From the NCBI GenBank assembly GCA_911728435.2, contig OU452201.1, forward strand, positions 8,246,001 through 8,310,000: a stretch of 64,000 nt of DNA, given 5' to 3'. A program made the translations under genes and the position numbers. The stretch is from Apoderus coryli (taxonomy: Eukaryota; Arthropoda; Insecta; Coleoptera; Attelabidae). Below are positions 21,647 to 32,220 of this stretch, one piece after another (the first letter of the stretch is position 1; each line of letters begins with the position of its first letter). The notes beneath the pieces were generated by a model. The model was not told the DNA's origin, made no database searches, and saw only the letters and a list, made by a program, of their open reading frames with translations.

Positions 21647-22451
21647 TGCTGAAATTAATAATTGGAATACCAAATATATTACTAGATTTTACTTAAAATT
21701 TTAAATCAAGATATCTCGGTTTTTGTGTCAAAATTAACATTCATAGATCCTGTAAAATATTTAAAAAATTATTAATAACGTAAGGCATGCGCATATTATT
21801 AGGTAGAAATTATTAAACTGTTCAAATTCGTTATTTCTTGCTTTGTTTTTATACAACAAGAATGCAAAAATTAAAATGCAAATAAAAGTAGGTGCTTATT
21901 ATATTTACGCCTAGGTAGATTTGTGACAACCAACGTAAGAGATTTAAATTTAAGGTAAATAATCTGGTTCGCCAACGCAAAACTCATTGACTATAGTGTA
22001 TGTATGTACAGTACAGTTCCTTCCATTCAAGCCAATATTGATTATCAGACTGTCTCGTTCTTTAGAACTAGCACACTAAACTCTGTACATGGAATTTACA
22101 ATTTTCCATATGTAATCGATATATAAGGGCTGTGTATAAACTTTATATCAAATTATTCCAGTTCCTAAATGGTGGCATGATAATATAACTTAAAACTGTA
22201 AATGGTTGGTGGACGCTCTCAGATCTAACTCGCCTTTTGCGCTCTAGTGTAGATCAATGCAAAATTAAACTATTTTATGATAATTTTATGGTATGGCAAT
22301 CAGCAAAATGAACCAGAATAAACCAAAATTAGGTTGTGAGAAAAAATCTGGCTTGCATATCGAAAAGAATGGACGAATTTGAAATTGTTGTATTATTTAC
22401 TAATCGTTAAGCGCTCCAAAATTGCCTGATTTTCTCAGTGTTGAATTTACT
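21647..22451. other. Unassigned AT-rich stretch
   Basis: No signature seen. Confidence 0.4.
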
Positions 22452-22545
22452 TTACCGCACAGGGAAAGTATTGTTAACACCTTAAAAAAAATTGAGATAA
22501 AGGATAGAGCTTTCGCTTTGCATGCGGAAGGTTAACTCCATATTA
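22452..22545 (+). repeat. Hairpin-ended repeat family, short copy joined to a tRNA-Ala-like segment
   Basis: TTACCGCACAGGGAAAGTAT at about 22452, TGTTAACACCTT and the A-run before TTGAGATAAAG match the start of the repeat copies at 49751 and 58606. The match breaks at about 22502. There the sequence becomes TAGAGCTTTCGCTTTGCA followed by TGCGGAAGGTT, which resembles the D-arm and anticodon arm of a tRNA-Ala with anticodon TGC. No T-arm follows, so it is not a functional tRNA. Confidence 0.55.
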
Positions 22546-23740
22546 GGCCAGAAACTTTTCACACTATCCTCGTACTATTGTAAATGGTGCTTATTTAGAC
22601 GCGTAGGTAGTATCATTCAAGATTTTATATGTGAATATAATTTACCAAGAAAACTTGTATATAAGTCGTATAATGTATGAAAGAAAATATTCATGTACTT
22701 ACCTATGCAATGCAAATTTATAAACGGAAATCATAGGCGTAAAGGTATTTTTATAGAAAAATATATTCTTAAGGCAAAAACATGTTTCTGTAATAATTTT
22801 AGACATAACAATTTATTATCGTTAGTAATCGAATCAGAAGCCTAATCAACATGTTTATATAGGTTTCGCTGAGTAGGCATACAGCGTAGAACCGTATTGG
22901 GCAATAGGTTCCATTCCCATTTTTGTCTGATGCCAATTTTAATATGGTCGAAACGCTACTGTCTATTTAAATGTTTTACGGAAATCTCAGTATACTTATT
23001 CTTTGATGGAAATGTAATGTTGTTTGGGCGGAAAGTGAAAGTATGTACTGCTTTTAATGTATCTGCAGGTTACGAATGTATAGTAGATTCGGTGACATTC
23101 TAGACAATTAATGAAATCTTAACGCAAATTGTTATTTTTCTGCCGACACGATTCCGATAATTTTATTCTAATATGCCCACCTATACGTGACACATTTTTT
23201 TGCCTGTTTTAAGCTGCATTTATATATTAATAAAATAACTAAACCAAAATGATAAATAAACAGAGGCTCCCATAACGAAAATCAAAAGCTACAACCATGT
23301 AATATAAGGCCCAGTGTTAAAGTCGTTATTGACAAATTTTCGCACTTACGAACTATGTATTGCCTGAAGTTCATCCTAAACTTTTCTTTGACGAATATCG
23401 ATTACAAAGTCTGTACTACACCAACGTAGTTTAGATACTCTTATGATAGTTTAGTTACTGAAATACGTCCAGAGTATCGTTTTAACAACTATTATCATCA
23501 TCGACGATGAACTAAAAATTTTCATTCGAGGTAGTTATAAAGTACGTAGGAGTTGAATAGAGAACTAACTAACCAAACTTGAAGTGTAAATTGTATATAT
23601 GTACAACCCGTGCGTACTTCGTGAATTACGTATGAATAAATAACTGTCAATATGAGTTAATTTGATCAACACTAGAGCATTTAGATGAATTGAGTTAAAA
23701 TGCATTTAAATATATATAAATTGTGTATACACGGAGCAAT
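22546..23740. other. Unassigned stretch
   Basis: No signature seen; a 68-codon frame at 22897-23103 is unrecognised. Confidence 0.4.
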
Positions 23741-23746
23741 AAAATT

Positions 23747-23794
23747 GATATGCGTGTGCCTCAGGGATCCATTTTGGGACCTTATTTTTCATAA
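23747..23794 (+). pseudogene. LINE reverse transcriptase crumb (motif B)
   Basis: The frame reads IDMRVPQGSILGPYFS and then stops. V-P-Q-G-S-I-L-G-P is the motif-B signature of LINE reverse transcriptases; the L-L-F that should follow is damaged. Nothing else of the element was recognised on either side. Confidence 0.6.
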
Positions 23795-24098
23795 TCTAAA
23801 TTAATTTAACTGATACTGAAAAGAGACTTACAGGTTATAATTCGTTTTTAGTAGATTTAAGGCTGGACTGTGAAGTGTATTATGTCATCTGGTTTATATT
23901 GTATGAGAAATTTTCTCTCGTAGTTATTCCACATTTCTTTTAATATGTTAGTTTTTACGTTTCATATTATATACCTAGTTTTTTTAAGATTCGGTCTCAC
24001 TTGCTTCTGTTACTGTATTTTTAGTGAAATTAACGACAATGTTTGCATTGTTTTTTTTTTACTTTATATTTTTGTTCGTATAGTTGTTCCAGTTCTTA

Positions 24099-24693
24099 TT
24101 CAGAAAATTTCAATTGTAATTCAGATATCTCCTATGTAATTCAGAAAACCTCAATTGTAATTCAGATTTTTCAATGTAATTCAGAAAGTTGAAAGTGTAA
24201 TTCAGATATCCCAAATGTAATTCAAGAAAACCCCAATTGTAATTCAGATATATCAAATGTAATTCAAGATCCCCAATTGTAATTCAGATTTTTCAAATGT
24301 AAATCAGAAAGTTGTAAGTGTAATTCCTATATCTCAAATGTAATTCAACAACTCCAATTGTCATTCAGATTTTTCAAATGTAATTAAGAAAGTTTCAAGT
24401 GTAATTCAAATATCTCAAATATAATTCACCAACCCCAATTGTAATTCAGATTTTTCAAATGTAATTCAGAAAGTTTCAAATGCAATTCTGATATCTTAAA
24501 TCTGAATAAGTAAATTGTAATTCAGAAAGTTTCAAGTGCAATTATTCTGATATCCTAAATGGAATTCAGAAAACCCCAATTGTAATTCCGATTTTTCAAA
24601 TGTAATTCAGAAAGTTTCAAGTGTAATTCCGATATCTGAAATGTAATTCAGAACACCTCAATTGTAATTCAGATTTTTCAAATGTAATTCAGA
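24099..24693 (+). repeat. Tandem array of ~22-bp units with a four-unit higher-order period
   Basis: About two dozen imperfect units share the core TGTAATTCAGA. Successive units follow a repeating series: AATTGTAATTCAGATTTTTC, AATGTAATTCAGAAAGTTTC, AAGTGTAATTCAGATATCTC, AATGTAATTCAGAAAACCCC. This makes a higher-order unit of roughly 85-90 bp repeated about six to seven times. Such structure indicates that blocks of four units were amplified together after the monomers diverged. An inverted pair of units lies 250 bp downstream (24945-24987). Confidence 0.9.
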
Positions 24694-24852
24694 ATAATTG
24701 AGATAATAATACCTTTTATGCCTTTGTTTTACCTACCTGTCAATTTTTACAAGAATGTCTCACTATCTGTGATATGTAAAAAAAAATAATTACAGTGGTC
24801 ATCTTTAAATAAGTGTCGTATGTATATTAATGAACAAATTCTTACTTTAATA

Positions 24853-24939
24853 ATGGAGTCAAAGGATAATAATTATTGTGCAATTTGCCGAAGTTCTATG
24901 GCAAGAAATCCTAAATTTCACTTGTATTTTCAGAAATAA
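24853..24939 (+). CDS. THAP-like mini-ORF (possible first exon), uncertain
   Basis: Twenty-eight codons from ATG at 24853: MESKDNNYCAICRSSMARN then PKFHLYFQK and TAA. The C-x2-C pair followed about a dozen residues later by F-H-x-x-F-Q resembles the N-terminal part of a THAP domain, and the P-type exons elsewhere in this window also end in YF(Q/H). There is no GT donor at the expected place, so if it was an exon the junction is damaged. It lies between the tandem array and its inverted copy, which would fit the inside of a transposon. It may equally be a chance frame. Confidence 0.25.
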   Translation: MESKDNNYCAICRSSMARNPKFHLYFQK

Positions 24940-24944
24940 AATGA

Positions 24945-24987
24945 AAATTTTCTGAATTACATTTGAAAAATATGAATTACAATTGGT
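24945..24987 (-). repeat. Inverted copy of two tandem-array units
   Basis: TTTCTGAATTACATTTG and TGAATTACAATTGG are the reverse complement of array units (CAAATGTAATTCAGAAA, CCAATTGTAATTCA). With the array at 24099 they form an inverted pair enclosing about 250 bp. Confidence 0.85.
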
Positions 24988-25208
24988 ATTGGCAGTTGGG
25001 AAAGGTGTTAAAACGTCTTCAGTTTATATACGAATGACATATATGTATGTGGTGATTTCTTGGAAGCATCTAAGTTTATGAAGAATTGCTGAAAATGATA
25101 TTTAAACGTATGCATTTCTCGTACAGGAAGTCGTTTATTTTGTCAAACTGTATAATATTATCAGGAGTATTTAGAGTTGAACAAACTGGCAAACATCGTT
25201 CTTGAGTG

Positions 25209-25317
25209 ATTGAAGGAAATTGGCTTGACACGCAAAATAGGTCATACGTACGTTACTCTGCGATATTGTTATTGAAATGTACTGCCAATTTCACATGTCA
25301 AGCGAAATTCCTTCAAT
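25209..25317. repeat. 22-bp inverted repeat, miRNA-precursor-sized hairpin
   Basis: ATTGAAGGAAATTGGCTTGACA at 25209-25230 pairs with 25296-25317 (TGTCAAGCGAAATTCCTTCA...) with two or three mismatches, leaving a loop of about 65 nt. The stem is the length of one miRNA duplex, but no lower stem continues outside the arms, which argues against a canonical precursor. Confidence 0.6.
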
Positions 25318-26321
25318 AATAATTTATAATTGCAACTGAATCATAATATATGAGTATATTCGTATATGCAAAGGCTTTCACACGTCAAAGTAATTTTACC
25401 TCAAGTTCACGGGATATTTCAGCAATTTTATACAATCATTTGAACCTAAGACGCATAGACTATTTCAATTTACACTGAAACCATGCATTTAATCTACCGA
25501 GATGTGACTCTTCGTAGATACTTAGCTAACATCGCTTTATATAGAAAGTCATAGGTGGAATAATTAGGACTCGGTTTATCTATCATACATCCGAGATTTA
25601 AACAAGTGCTGCTAACGAAATGTTGATATTGTGTAAACGTAAACTTTGATCTATACTTCTGTCAAATAGTCGCAGTCGCAGGGGATTTAATTGCCAAAAC
25701 TTGATATACGCCAGTCCAGCATAGGGATATGCACCCCCATTGTGTCTTAACCACGGTGAACAAAGCAATAACGAATTAGATGAGAATGTCTGTACTGAAG
25801 ACCACAGAGCAGAGCCAACTCTGATGAGATACATTGGTTTATTTTAGGATACATAAATTCCCAGTTATGTTTTAGTATTTTTCAAGCAAAACAAATCGCC
25901 AAACAGTATAGTAGAGTTCAAATACAAGCGAATAAGATATTATAAACAATATAATAGTTCCCGGGCCAAACAAAAAGTGAGTTAAAGTTTAGCACTCTGG
26001 GTGTCAAACCAAACCAAACAATAATAGCTTATCTTAGTATCAATGCAGTTTTGACGGACGCTAGCAGTAAAACTTGCTGTTTTTTAAATTTATATTTTTT
26101 GCATATATATGACACTTCAGGACAGCCCACGATAATGACTATATGATCCAATGGTAGAAGACATACAGTCCAATTATTCTGTAGGTATCACATAGATAGG
26201 GTTAAAGCTATATAGACTACATTGGATTGATAAGCAGTAAATCTCTATGCACTTAAGCAATTATCTATATACGCGGTGTAATTAACTTATACATGCATAG
26301 CGAAATTGGGAACTTTCCTAT
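25318..26321. other. Unassigned stretch
   Basis: The minus frame at 25598-25834 has unusually even amino-acid content (GSALWSSVQTFSSN...LLCSPWLRHNGGAYPY) but no recognised family. Confidence 0.35.
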
Positions 26322-26329
26322 ATTGCTGC

Positions 26330-26924
26330 CAGTGGCGGCTAGTGTTTAAGAGCTGCAGCACCTCCTCCTGATAATAAAATATTTAATTTTTTTTTTATTT
26401 AGATTTTAATTTTGTTATATTATTTCTCTATTTTTATATCCATGTCGTTTGTCAGCTCCCAGTCGTAGTTATCTTATTATATTAGTCCTCCCTCCTCCGT
26501 GAAATAGGCTACGTAAACTTCTCGTTGCAGTACTGGCGGTATACGTCACAATACAGGTCGACCTTGAGCCTACCAATGGCAATTGAGAATTAGTTTCATG
26601 CTGAGATATCTAATGTAGTTTTTAGAGCGTCTTGACGTATACGTACAGAGCTGCAGAATAGACAGATTGTAGCGTTTGTTTACCGGTATTTATTTTGTTT
26701 TATATTTTGAGTTTATTGTTTTGAATGTATTGGTTTTGTTATTAGTAATAATTAACAAATCCAATTATTGGAAAATGGATTTAATTTCTAAAATTATGTA
26801 AGAACATTTTCAATATTTTTTATTAAGTATATAACGCACATATGAAAGCACAGTTTTCATTTAAAAAAAAATTTACTCTACGCTCTGTAGCACTGCCTAT
26901 TTAACAGGTCAGGAGCCGCCGCTG
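26330..26924. mobile_element. hAT-type MITE, 595 bp
   Basis: Inverted ends: CAGTGGCGGCTAGTG at 26330 and CAGCGGCGGCTCCTGA read inward from 26924. Flanked by a perfect 8-bp duplication ATTGCTGC (26322-26329 and 26925-26932). CAG(T/C)GGCGGCT ends and 8-bp duplications are typical of hAT transposons. Inner similarity includes AGCTGCAGCAC versus AGTGCTACAGAGC. No transposase is encoded; it would have depended on a hAT transposase in trans. Confidence 0.9.
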
Positions 26925-26932
26925 ATTGCTGC

Positions 26933-29756
26933 TGATATACACAATTTGATAATGTTTAGAAACTAATATGGTTAGAAAACAATTGTTTAGTTTATATGAA
27001 TAAAACAAATACTTTTAATAGCGAAATATATTAAAACGTGAAATAATGTGCGAAAGCCACGAAAACAAATATTTGTTCAAAAATACCAATTAATTAATAT
27101 CTAGCTGTTTATAAATATATTTTGTGTACATATTTACACTACACTAAAAGGCAGTTATAATTTAAATAATATGTTGTATTTGTGTTAAATTTGTGGAAAA
27201 ATATTAGAGACTGTCAATACAAATACCTGAACTGAACCAAAAATTGATTGCGAAATAGACTATTCAATTGTCCACTAGCTTTTTGAAGTTTTTCCAGTTT
27301 GACAAGGCCGATTCCAATTAGAGGGACACCATTGCGACGTCAAAAACAGCAATTGTTAGAGGGGCGTTTCCCGTGGGATATATACTAATAATAAGCTGTA
27401 TTCTCTCTGTAGTATTTTACAAAATAATAAAATATAATAAACATTGGGCAACAAATATGTAAATAGTAGATATATTATCATATTTTCATACAAAATAATA
27501 CCTTATCTGCATAAAACAAGGCTTCATACGCATTTTAAGAGAATTACGAGAATTTTACCCAAAAGTTTAAGAAAGAAAAAGAAAAAAACACATAACAATA
27601 TATAATTAAATGCAGCAGCATTACCACATTAAAAAACCTCACGCACAGGCGTATTCCAACGAAGGAAAAGTCCAAACGTCACCATCATTTGCGCTTCGAG
27701 GATCGGTCTGTTTAACCATTTTAGAGTTCACAACAGAAATCTTTGACTTGGAGTAAAACATAGTAGTTAGCGAGTGATTGGTGACGACCGACCATTGCAT
27801 TACTAATCCATAAGTACAAAATTTAGTGGTAAATATTACTCGTATATGATGAAATACATAGTTTTTGTGCGGTTGACAAATGGCATTCAACCCATGAATT
27901 ATATTTCCAAGCAAATTGATTAATCTAGCAAAATTAGTTAATGAATTTTTAAGTAAACGCATCTATAATGTACAGGTGGAAATATTAGCCGAAATGAATT
28001 TTCGCATTGTAAATTATGCATTCCAATTACAGCACACTAAAACATAATTATTAATTGTAAACTATCCACAATTTAATATCGATTCAGTTTTATTTGCTTT
28101 GGTTATCAAGTAATTTCCATTTGGCGGTAATATGTATATCAATCAGTCAAAATGAGGAAATTTTAATTAAACGATGGAGCATGTTTTCACGATTTCCCAT
28201 ATCTATTTATTACTCTGGGGACCGGACAACTCAAAATTACTGTTTATTTTCAGACTGGTGTTTTATGTATGTTGGATGTTGTAATCAATTTATACTTTCT
28301 TTTTTTTTTTTAGTTTTGTACATTTTAAGATTTGCACAGTTTGTGATGATAGTTGCCACAAATTTGAAATAATAAGACATTAAGTAGCAATTTTCCATTA
28401 AGTTGGAGACCACGCGTTGACTCCAATATGATGCTAACAGAAGGATTAAATGGCCTTCAACTGGCGATTTGTGTTTTGGATATATTTACAACATTATCTC
28501 TATCTTTACCTAGTATCACAGTATATTTTATATTCCCGCAAAAATTATTGATGCACTTGTATAATTACCCCCGAAAAGATTTGACCACATATGGCACTTT
28601 TAGCATATTGTGGATATGTTCTTGATAATCTCACAGATATCCCGCATACAGGCCTAGATTATTCCAGTCCTAGGGTGTTTCTTTTCTGAGCTCACTATGC
28701 AAACAGTAAATACAGGAAGGTCATAATAGGGCTTTTCCAATGATCTCACAAAAAAAAACGACTTTACTTCAATTGTGCTCTTGTAGTTCAAATCCCAGAG
28801 CACGGTCGGTTTGGTCGACGGCAAATTAGACTAATTTTATTTCAAAATAAATAATGAATACCTTATTCTCTATCATTTTCGAGACCCTAAAATAGTTGAG
28901 TTGCGGCAAATATGCATCGTCACTAAATACCGATAATAAAAAATAAAAATCAACCTAAAATTTACTTTTTTTTTGCGTTTTATTACATGTTCATTTGAAC
29001 ACCTTCAAAAGGAACATAGTTAGGGAAAGAACTTTTTGGTAGAATCTAAAAGAGCAGCCAGCTATACGGCAGTGTGGATATAAAACTTTAACTAAAGTTT
29101 TAAATTCCCTCGAGTAAAACCAACATTGTGGCAGAGTAAGTCTCAAAATAAAATGTTTATTTTCCATGTCGACATGACATAAAAAATATATACAAGTGTG
29201 TTCTCTATGAAGTCGTAAACATGTAGGTATTAATATATTTTTGTATTTTACATTTTCTAAACAATTTTACAAAAAAAAAACGATACAAAAGCATAATTTC
29301 TAAGTGAGATTAATTTTCTTGAAATCACTTATTTCTCATCTACTAAAGTTGCGAATTAAATAATTAAAAAAATAACTAGTTACCAATTGATATTTATAAA
29401 CAATTCTAAATAATTTTTTATAGTTGTTTGTACGCCACTGGTAAATGGACATTAAACGGTAGGAAACCAGTTGTATGCATGTAAATTTCTGGTTGTACTT
29501 TTTCTTCACTTTTTATAAAAATAAATATTCGAAACGACATGCTTAATTACATTTTAATTGTAATGACATTTCCTAATTTGAATTTAAAATAACCACCGGC
29601 TATTATTTCTTGATAGTGGTAAAACTATTGTCTGCAACGAATAAGAATTTCCAAAATTGGAAATACGCTTAGAGTAGGTATGTATATAATTTAATTGTAA
29701 ATAAATGACCAGACTTGGTTCCAATCAAAATTGTATAACATGAGAAATGTTATATG
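26933..29756. other. Unassigned AT-rich stretch
   Basis: No mobile-element ends were recognised. The minus frame 27639-27962 (107 codons, ...NHSLTTMFYSKSK...QTDPRSANDGDVWTFPSLEYACA) is the longest open frame here but matches nothing I know. At 28780-28812, GTAGTTCAAATCCCAGAGC resembles a tRNA B box without an A box. Confidence 0.35.
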
Positions 29757-29758
29757 TA

Positions 29759-30007
29759 CGAGGTTGGTTTCATAAATCCGTGACTCTTAAAGGAAACCAT
29801 TTTTTTTCTAAAGGTAATCGATATGAATGACACCGCGCGAATCCCAGAAAACTGTGGACATGACTTTGTTGGCTGACAGACCCATCTTAGCCTTCTTCGG
29901 TGCACGTTCACCCGTAGAAACCCACAGTTTCGATTGCTGCTTGGTCTCTAGTGTCAGTTAACGGAAACAGTGTTGCCATTAGTTAGTTAGTTATCAAGCC
30001 ACCCTCG
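29759..30007 (-). mobile_element. Mariner deletion derivative, 249 bp, with TA duplication
   Basis: The ends CGAGGTTGGTTTCATAA (29759) and CGAGGGTGGCTTGATAA (inward from 30007) are imperfect inverted repeats flanked by TA on both sides (29757-29758, 30008-30009), the target of all mariners. Between them only a small piece of transposase remains, so nearly the whole gene has been lost by internal deletion. Confidence 0.88.
29815..29950 (-). pseudogene. Mariner transposase fragment
   Basis: On the minus strand the frame reads ETKQQSKLWVSTGER, then APKKAKMGLSANKVM, then STVFWDSRGVIHIDY. This is the segment between the first and second catalytic Asp of mariner transposases (QS-x-x-W ... PKK-x-K ... 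KVM-x-x-FWD-x-x-GVI). Neither catalytic Asp is included, and no stop interrupts the 45 residues. The differing wording from the mariner relic at 46471 shows it is another lineage. Confidence 0.85.
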
Positions 30008-30009
30008 TA

Positions 30010-30357
30010 TTTAGATTTAGATATAAATCTGCACATTTCAAAGATAATTCTATAATTTAGACTTATTTTACACATCTGGTTCTCACCGAAACGTATCTGA
30101 AAATTCTTATTCTCTACAAACCTTGTAAGCAAGTTTTATGTATAGAGTTTGTGCTATAAAAGTAAGTTAGTTTTGTGGATAAGATATTTATAACGTTTTC
30201 TACAATAATCTAATATCTACTTTGTTTTTATAGTAACGTGTAAGTATAGAGTACCTTTTTTGATGTATTTTTCTTCATACTTTTTTTGTACAGAGAAACA
30301 TATCTTTATCTAAGAAAATGGTATATCGTGTGAAGATATTTACTTTGTCACTTTCAG
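30010..30357. other. Unassigned stretch, possible TATA box
   Basis: GCTATAAAAG at about 30152 is a good TATA-box match about 200 bp upstream of the candidate exon at 30358, but no further promoter element is evident. Confidence 0.25.
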
Positions 30358-30474
30358 GAAACTCTTATTTCTAAGGCATACCTACAGTAATAGCTAGAAG
30401 TTAAACTTTCCATTTGTAACACCATGAGAAACATAGCTGTTGCTCCCTTATTGGATCTGCTTGCGGATGACAAA
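30358..30474 (+). CDS. Candidate exon with start codon, unknown product
   Basis: An acceptor-like ACTTTCAG ends at 30357. ATG at 30424 lies in a good context (AACACCATGA) and begins 17 codons, MRNIAVAPLLDLLADDK, that run directly into a canonical GTAAGT donor at 30475 in phase 0. The codons use more G and C than the surroundings. This is the only place in the window where acceptor, good start context and consensus donor coincide outside a mobile element. It could be the first coding exon of a host gene whose other exons lie outside, or a chance arrangement. No downstream exon was found. Confidence 0.3.
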
Positions 30475-30761
30475 GTAAGTTTGTCCACAAGTTATACTTG
30501 GACCATTAACACTATCTTGGAGATTTTAGTTTTATTTTCTCGTTTGAGAAAAACAATGATTTATCGTCAAAATTGATGATAAAGGCTAAAGTAACAAATA
30601 CGATTCTGCAATAAAGCTGCTCAATTTGAATTTGTTACATATATTTAAAATTAAAATAAAACACAAAAACAAAAACAAAAGGTACATACTGAAATATGTG
30701 GATAAAACAAAGTAGAATCAGAAAAGTTATCTATGGGAACTCAAGATCCAACAGTAATCTA

Positions 30762-32218
30762 CACACACGGCACCGGCAAAATTAACCGAGCGGTCAAAAT
30801 TTAATCTAAGTTTAACATCGATTTATCTTGAACCCTGTGACATATTGAAATTATTTTTTTTTTAGAAATGTAGCTTGATTCTGGGACAACAGGTTGGTAG
30901 TAGTAGTATATGTCATATATAGAAGTAAAAAGATAGAAATGCTTTTTTGTTAATTTGTGGAGCAATCTGTGAAATGAACGAATGCTAGTAGAAATTATTC
31001 GATAATGGCAAATTAAAGATTGATCTTTTCTGAGTGACTTGGTTTTGTATTCACTGGAAAATCTCATTTATTAAGGAAGCTACAGGGTTTTTTTAAAAAG
31101 GTAGGTTATTAGTACGCATTCAAAATATATCGTTTTTACTATTACGTCAATATCAATATTATTGCATAAATCTGTGAGTTGTTGCAGTTCATTTAACAGT
31201 GTATTTTTAAAAAGTTCTTAATTGTTTCAGTTCTTTAGTTTAGTTTGTATTGTAAAACGGCTGATTATATAGGTGATTTAGGACCCGCTAGGGCGAGATA
31301 CTGGGATGCTGCCGAACTGTTTGAGTCAGCAGTAACGATACATTATTATGTTCCACGATGGAGGTGAACGGGAGAGCTGGTAAGGAGGAGACTTCAACTG
31401 CTGCCATTGACGACATATTTATAAGGCGGCAAACACTAATAAATAGACGTCAAACAGGAATTCAAGTCAGGAACCGATTGGAGGAAGTTCGTGAGCGAGC
31501 GGAGACGAAGATTACTAGAAGTATCATTCGCAAACCCCTTACAGTAGGTAATGACATGTAAAGAGGAAACCTAGAATACAAACAAAGAATAACACACACA
31601 GCAGTACAAACCAAAACAACAAAACACATAATATTGAAAACTGTGACCATCACTGGCATAATATAATCCTTCGTTCACTGATGCATTGAAAATGTCTATG
31701 CTACTACTATTCAATATTGCATTACACTGTATGAGCATATTATTAATTGGTTAGCAATTAAATCCGCACCATGCAGTAACAAATAAATCCTTATTTAACG
31801 TTCTTAGATTTTTTGGTACACTCTATAATAATGTTATACAGTTAAGGCAATAATAAAAACGTTCATTTTGAATGGTCTCTAAGCAATATCCGTCGACCGA
31901 ATGAGATTCCCATAAAATGCTTGCCAATATGCACCTTTTTAACAAACCTCTATAACTTCTTTAATAAGTAAGTGAGTTTTCAGGGTTTAAAAACGAAATT
32001 GTTCAGAAAAGATCAGTCTGTAATTTGCCATTATCCAATAATTTCTCCTTTCATTCGTTCACAGATTGCTCCAAACATAAACAAAAAAGCATTACTTTCT
32101 TTTTTGTCTGTATATGACATAAGAACCAATCATCTATGTCACATGGTTCAAGAGGAAATCGATTTTAAGATTAGAGTAAAAATTGACCGTTCCGTTGGGC
32201 TTAATTTGTCTGTGTGAA
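30762..32218 (+). mobile_element. Tc1-like element with ~300-bp inverted ends, internally deleted
   Basis: The segments 30762-31085 and 31930-32218 are reverse complements at moderate identity. Examples are AATGCTTTTTTGTTAATTTG against its match near 32085, and GAAATTATTCGATAATGGCA against its match near 32030. Outer ends start CACAC(A/G)G and both have TA nearby (30760-30761, 32219-32220), so limits are good to a few bases. The enclosed sequence carries part of a Tc1-type transposase. Long inverted ends of this kind occur in some Tc1/mariner lineages. The DDE/D core is absent, so the element is non-autonomous. Confidence 0.75.
31358..31561 (+). pseudogene. Tc1-type transposase DNA-binding fragment
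   Basis: From ATG at 31358 the frame reads EETSTAAIDDIFIRRQTLIN, then RRQTGIQVRNRLEEVRERAE, then IIRKPLTV. The pattern (T-x-A-x-D-x-x-I-R-R ... N-R-R-x-T-x-x-x-V-R-N-x-L ... R-x-P-L-T) matches the second helix-turn-helix of Tc1/Tc3 transposases and its link to the nuclease. The frame stops at 31559 just where the nuclease should begin. It lies inside the long inverted ends described above. Similarity is by eye and moderate. Confidence 0.55.
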
Positions 32219-32220
32219 TA

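Noticed and set aside
27639..27962. 107-codon minus ORF as a gene
   Set aside because: No recognised family, no splice context, and A/T-typical composition in its first half.
28780..28812. GTAGTTCAAATCCCAGAG as a tRNA T-arm
   Set aside because: No A box or acceptor stem; matches the B box only in part.
30801..32217. Two related ORFs (30801-31067 minus, 31972-32217 plus) as paralogous genes
   Set aside because: Their likeness comes from the long inverted ends of the Tc1-like element.
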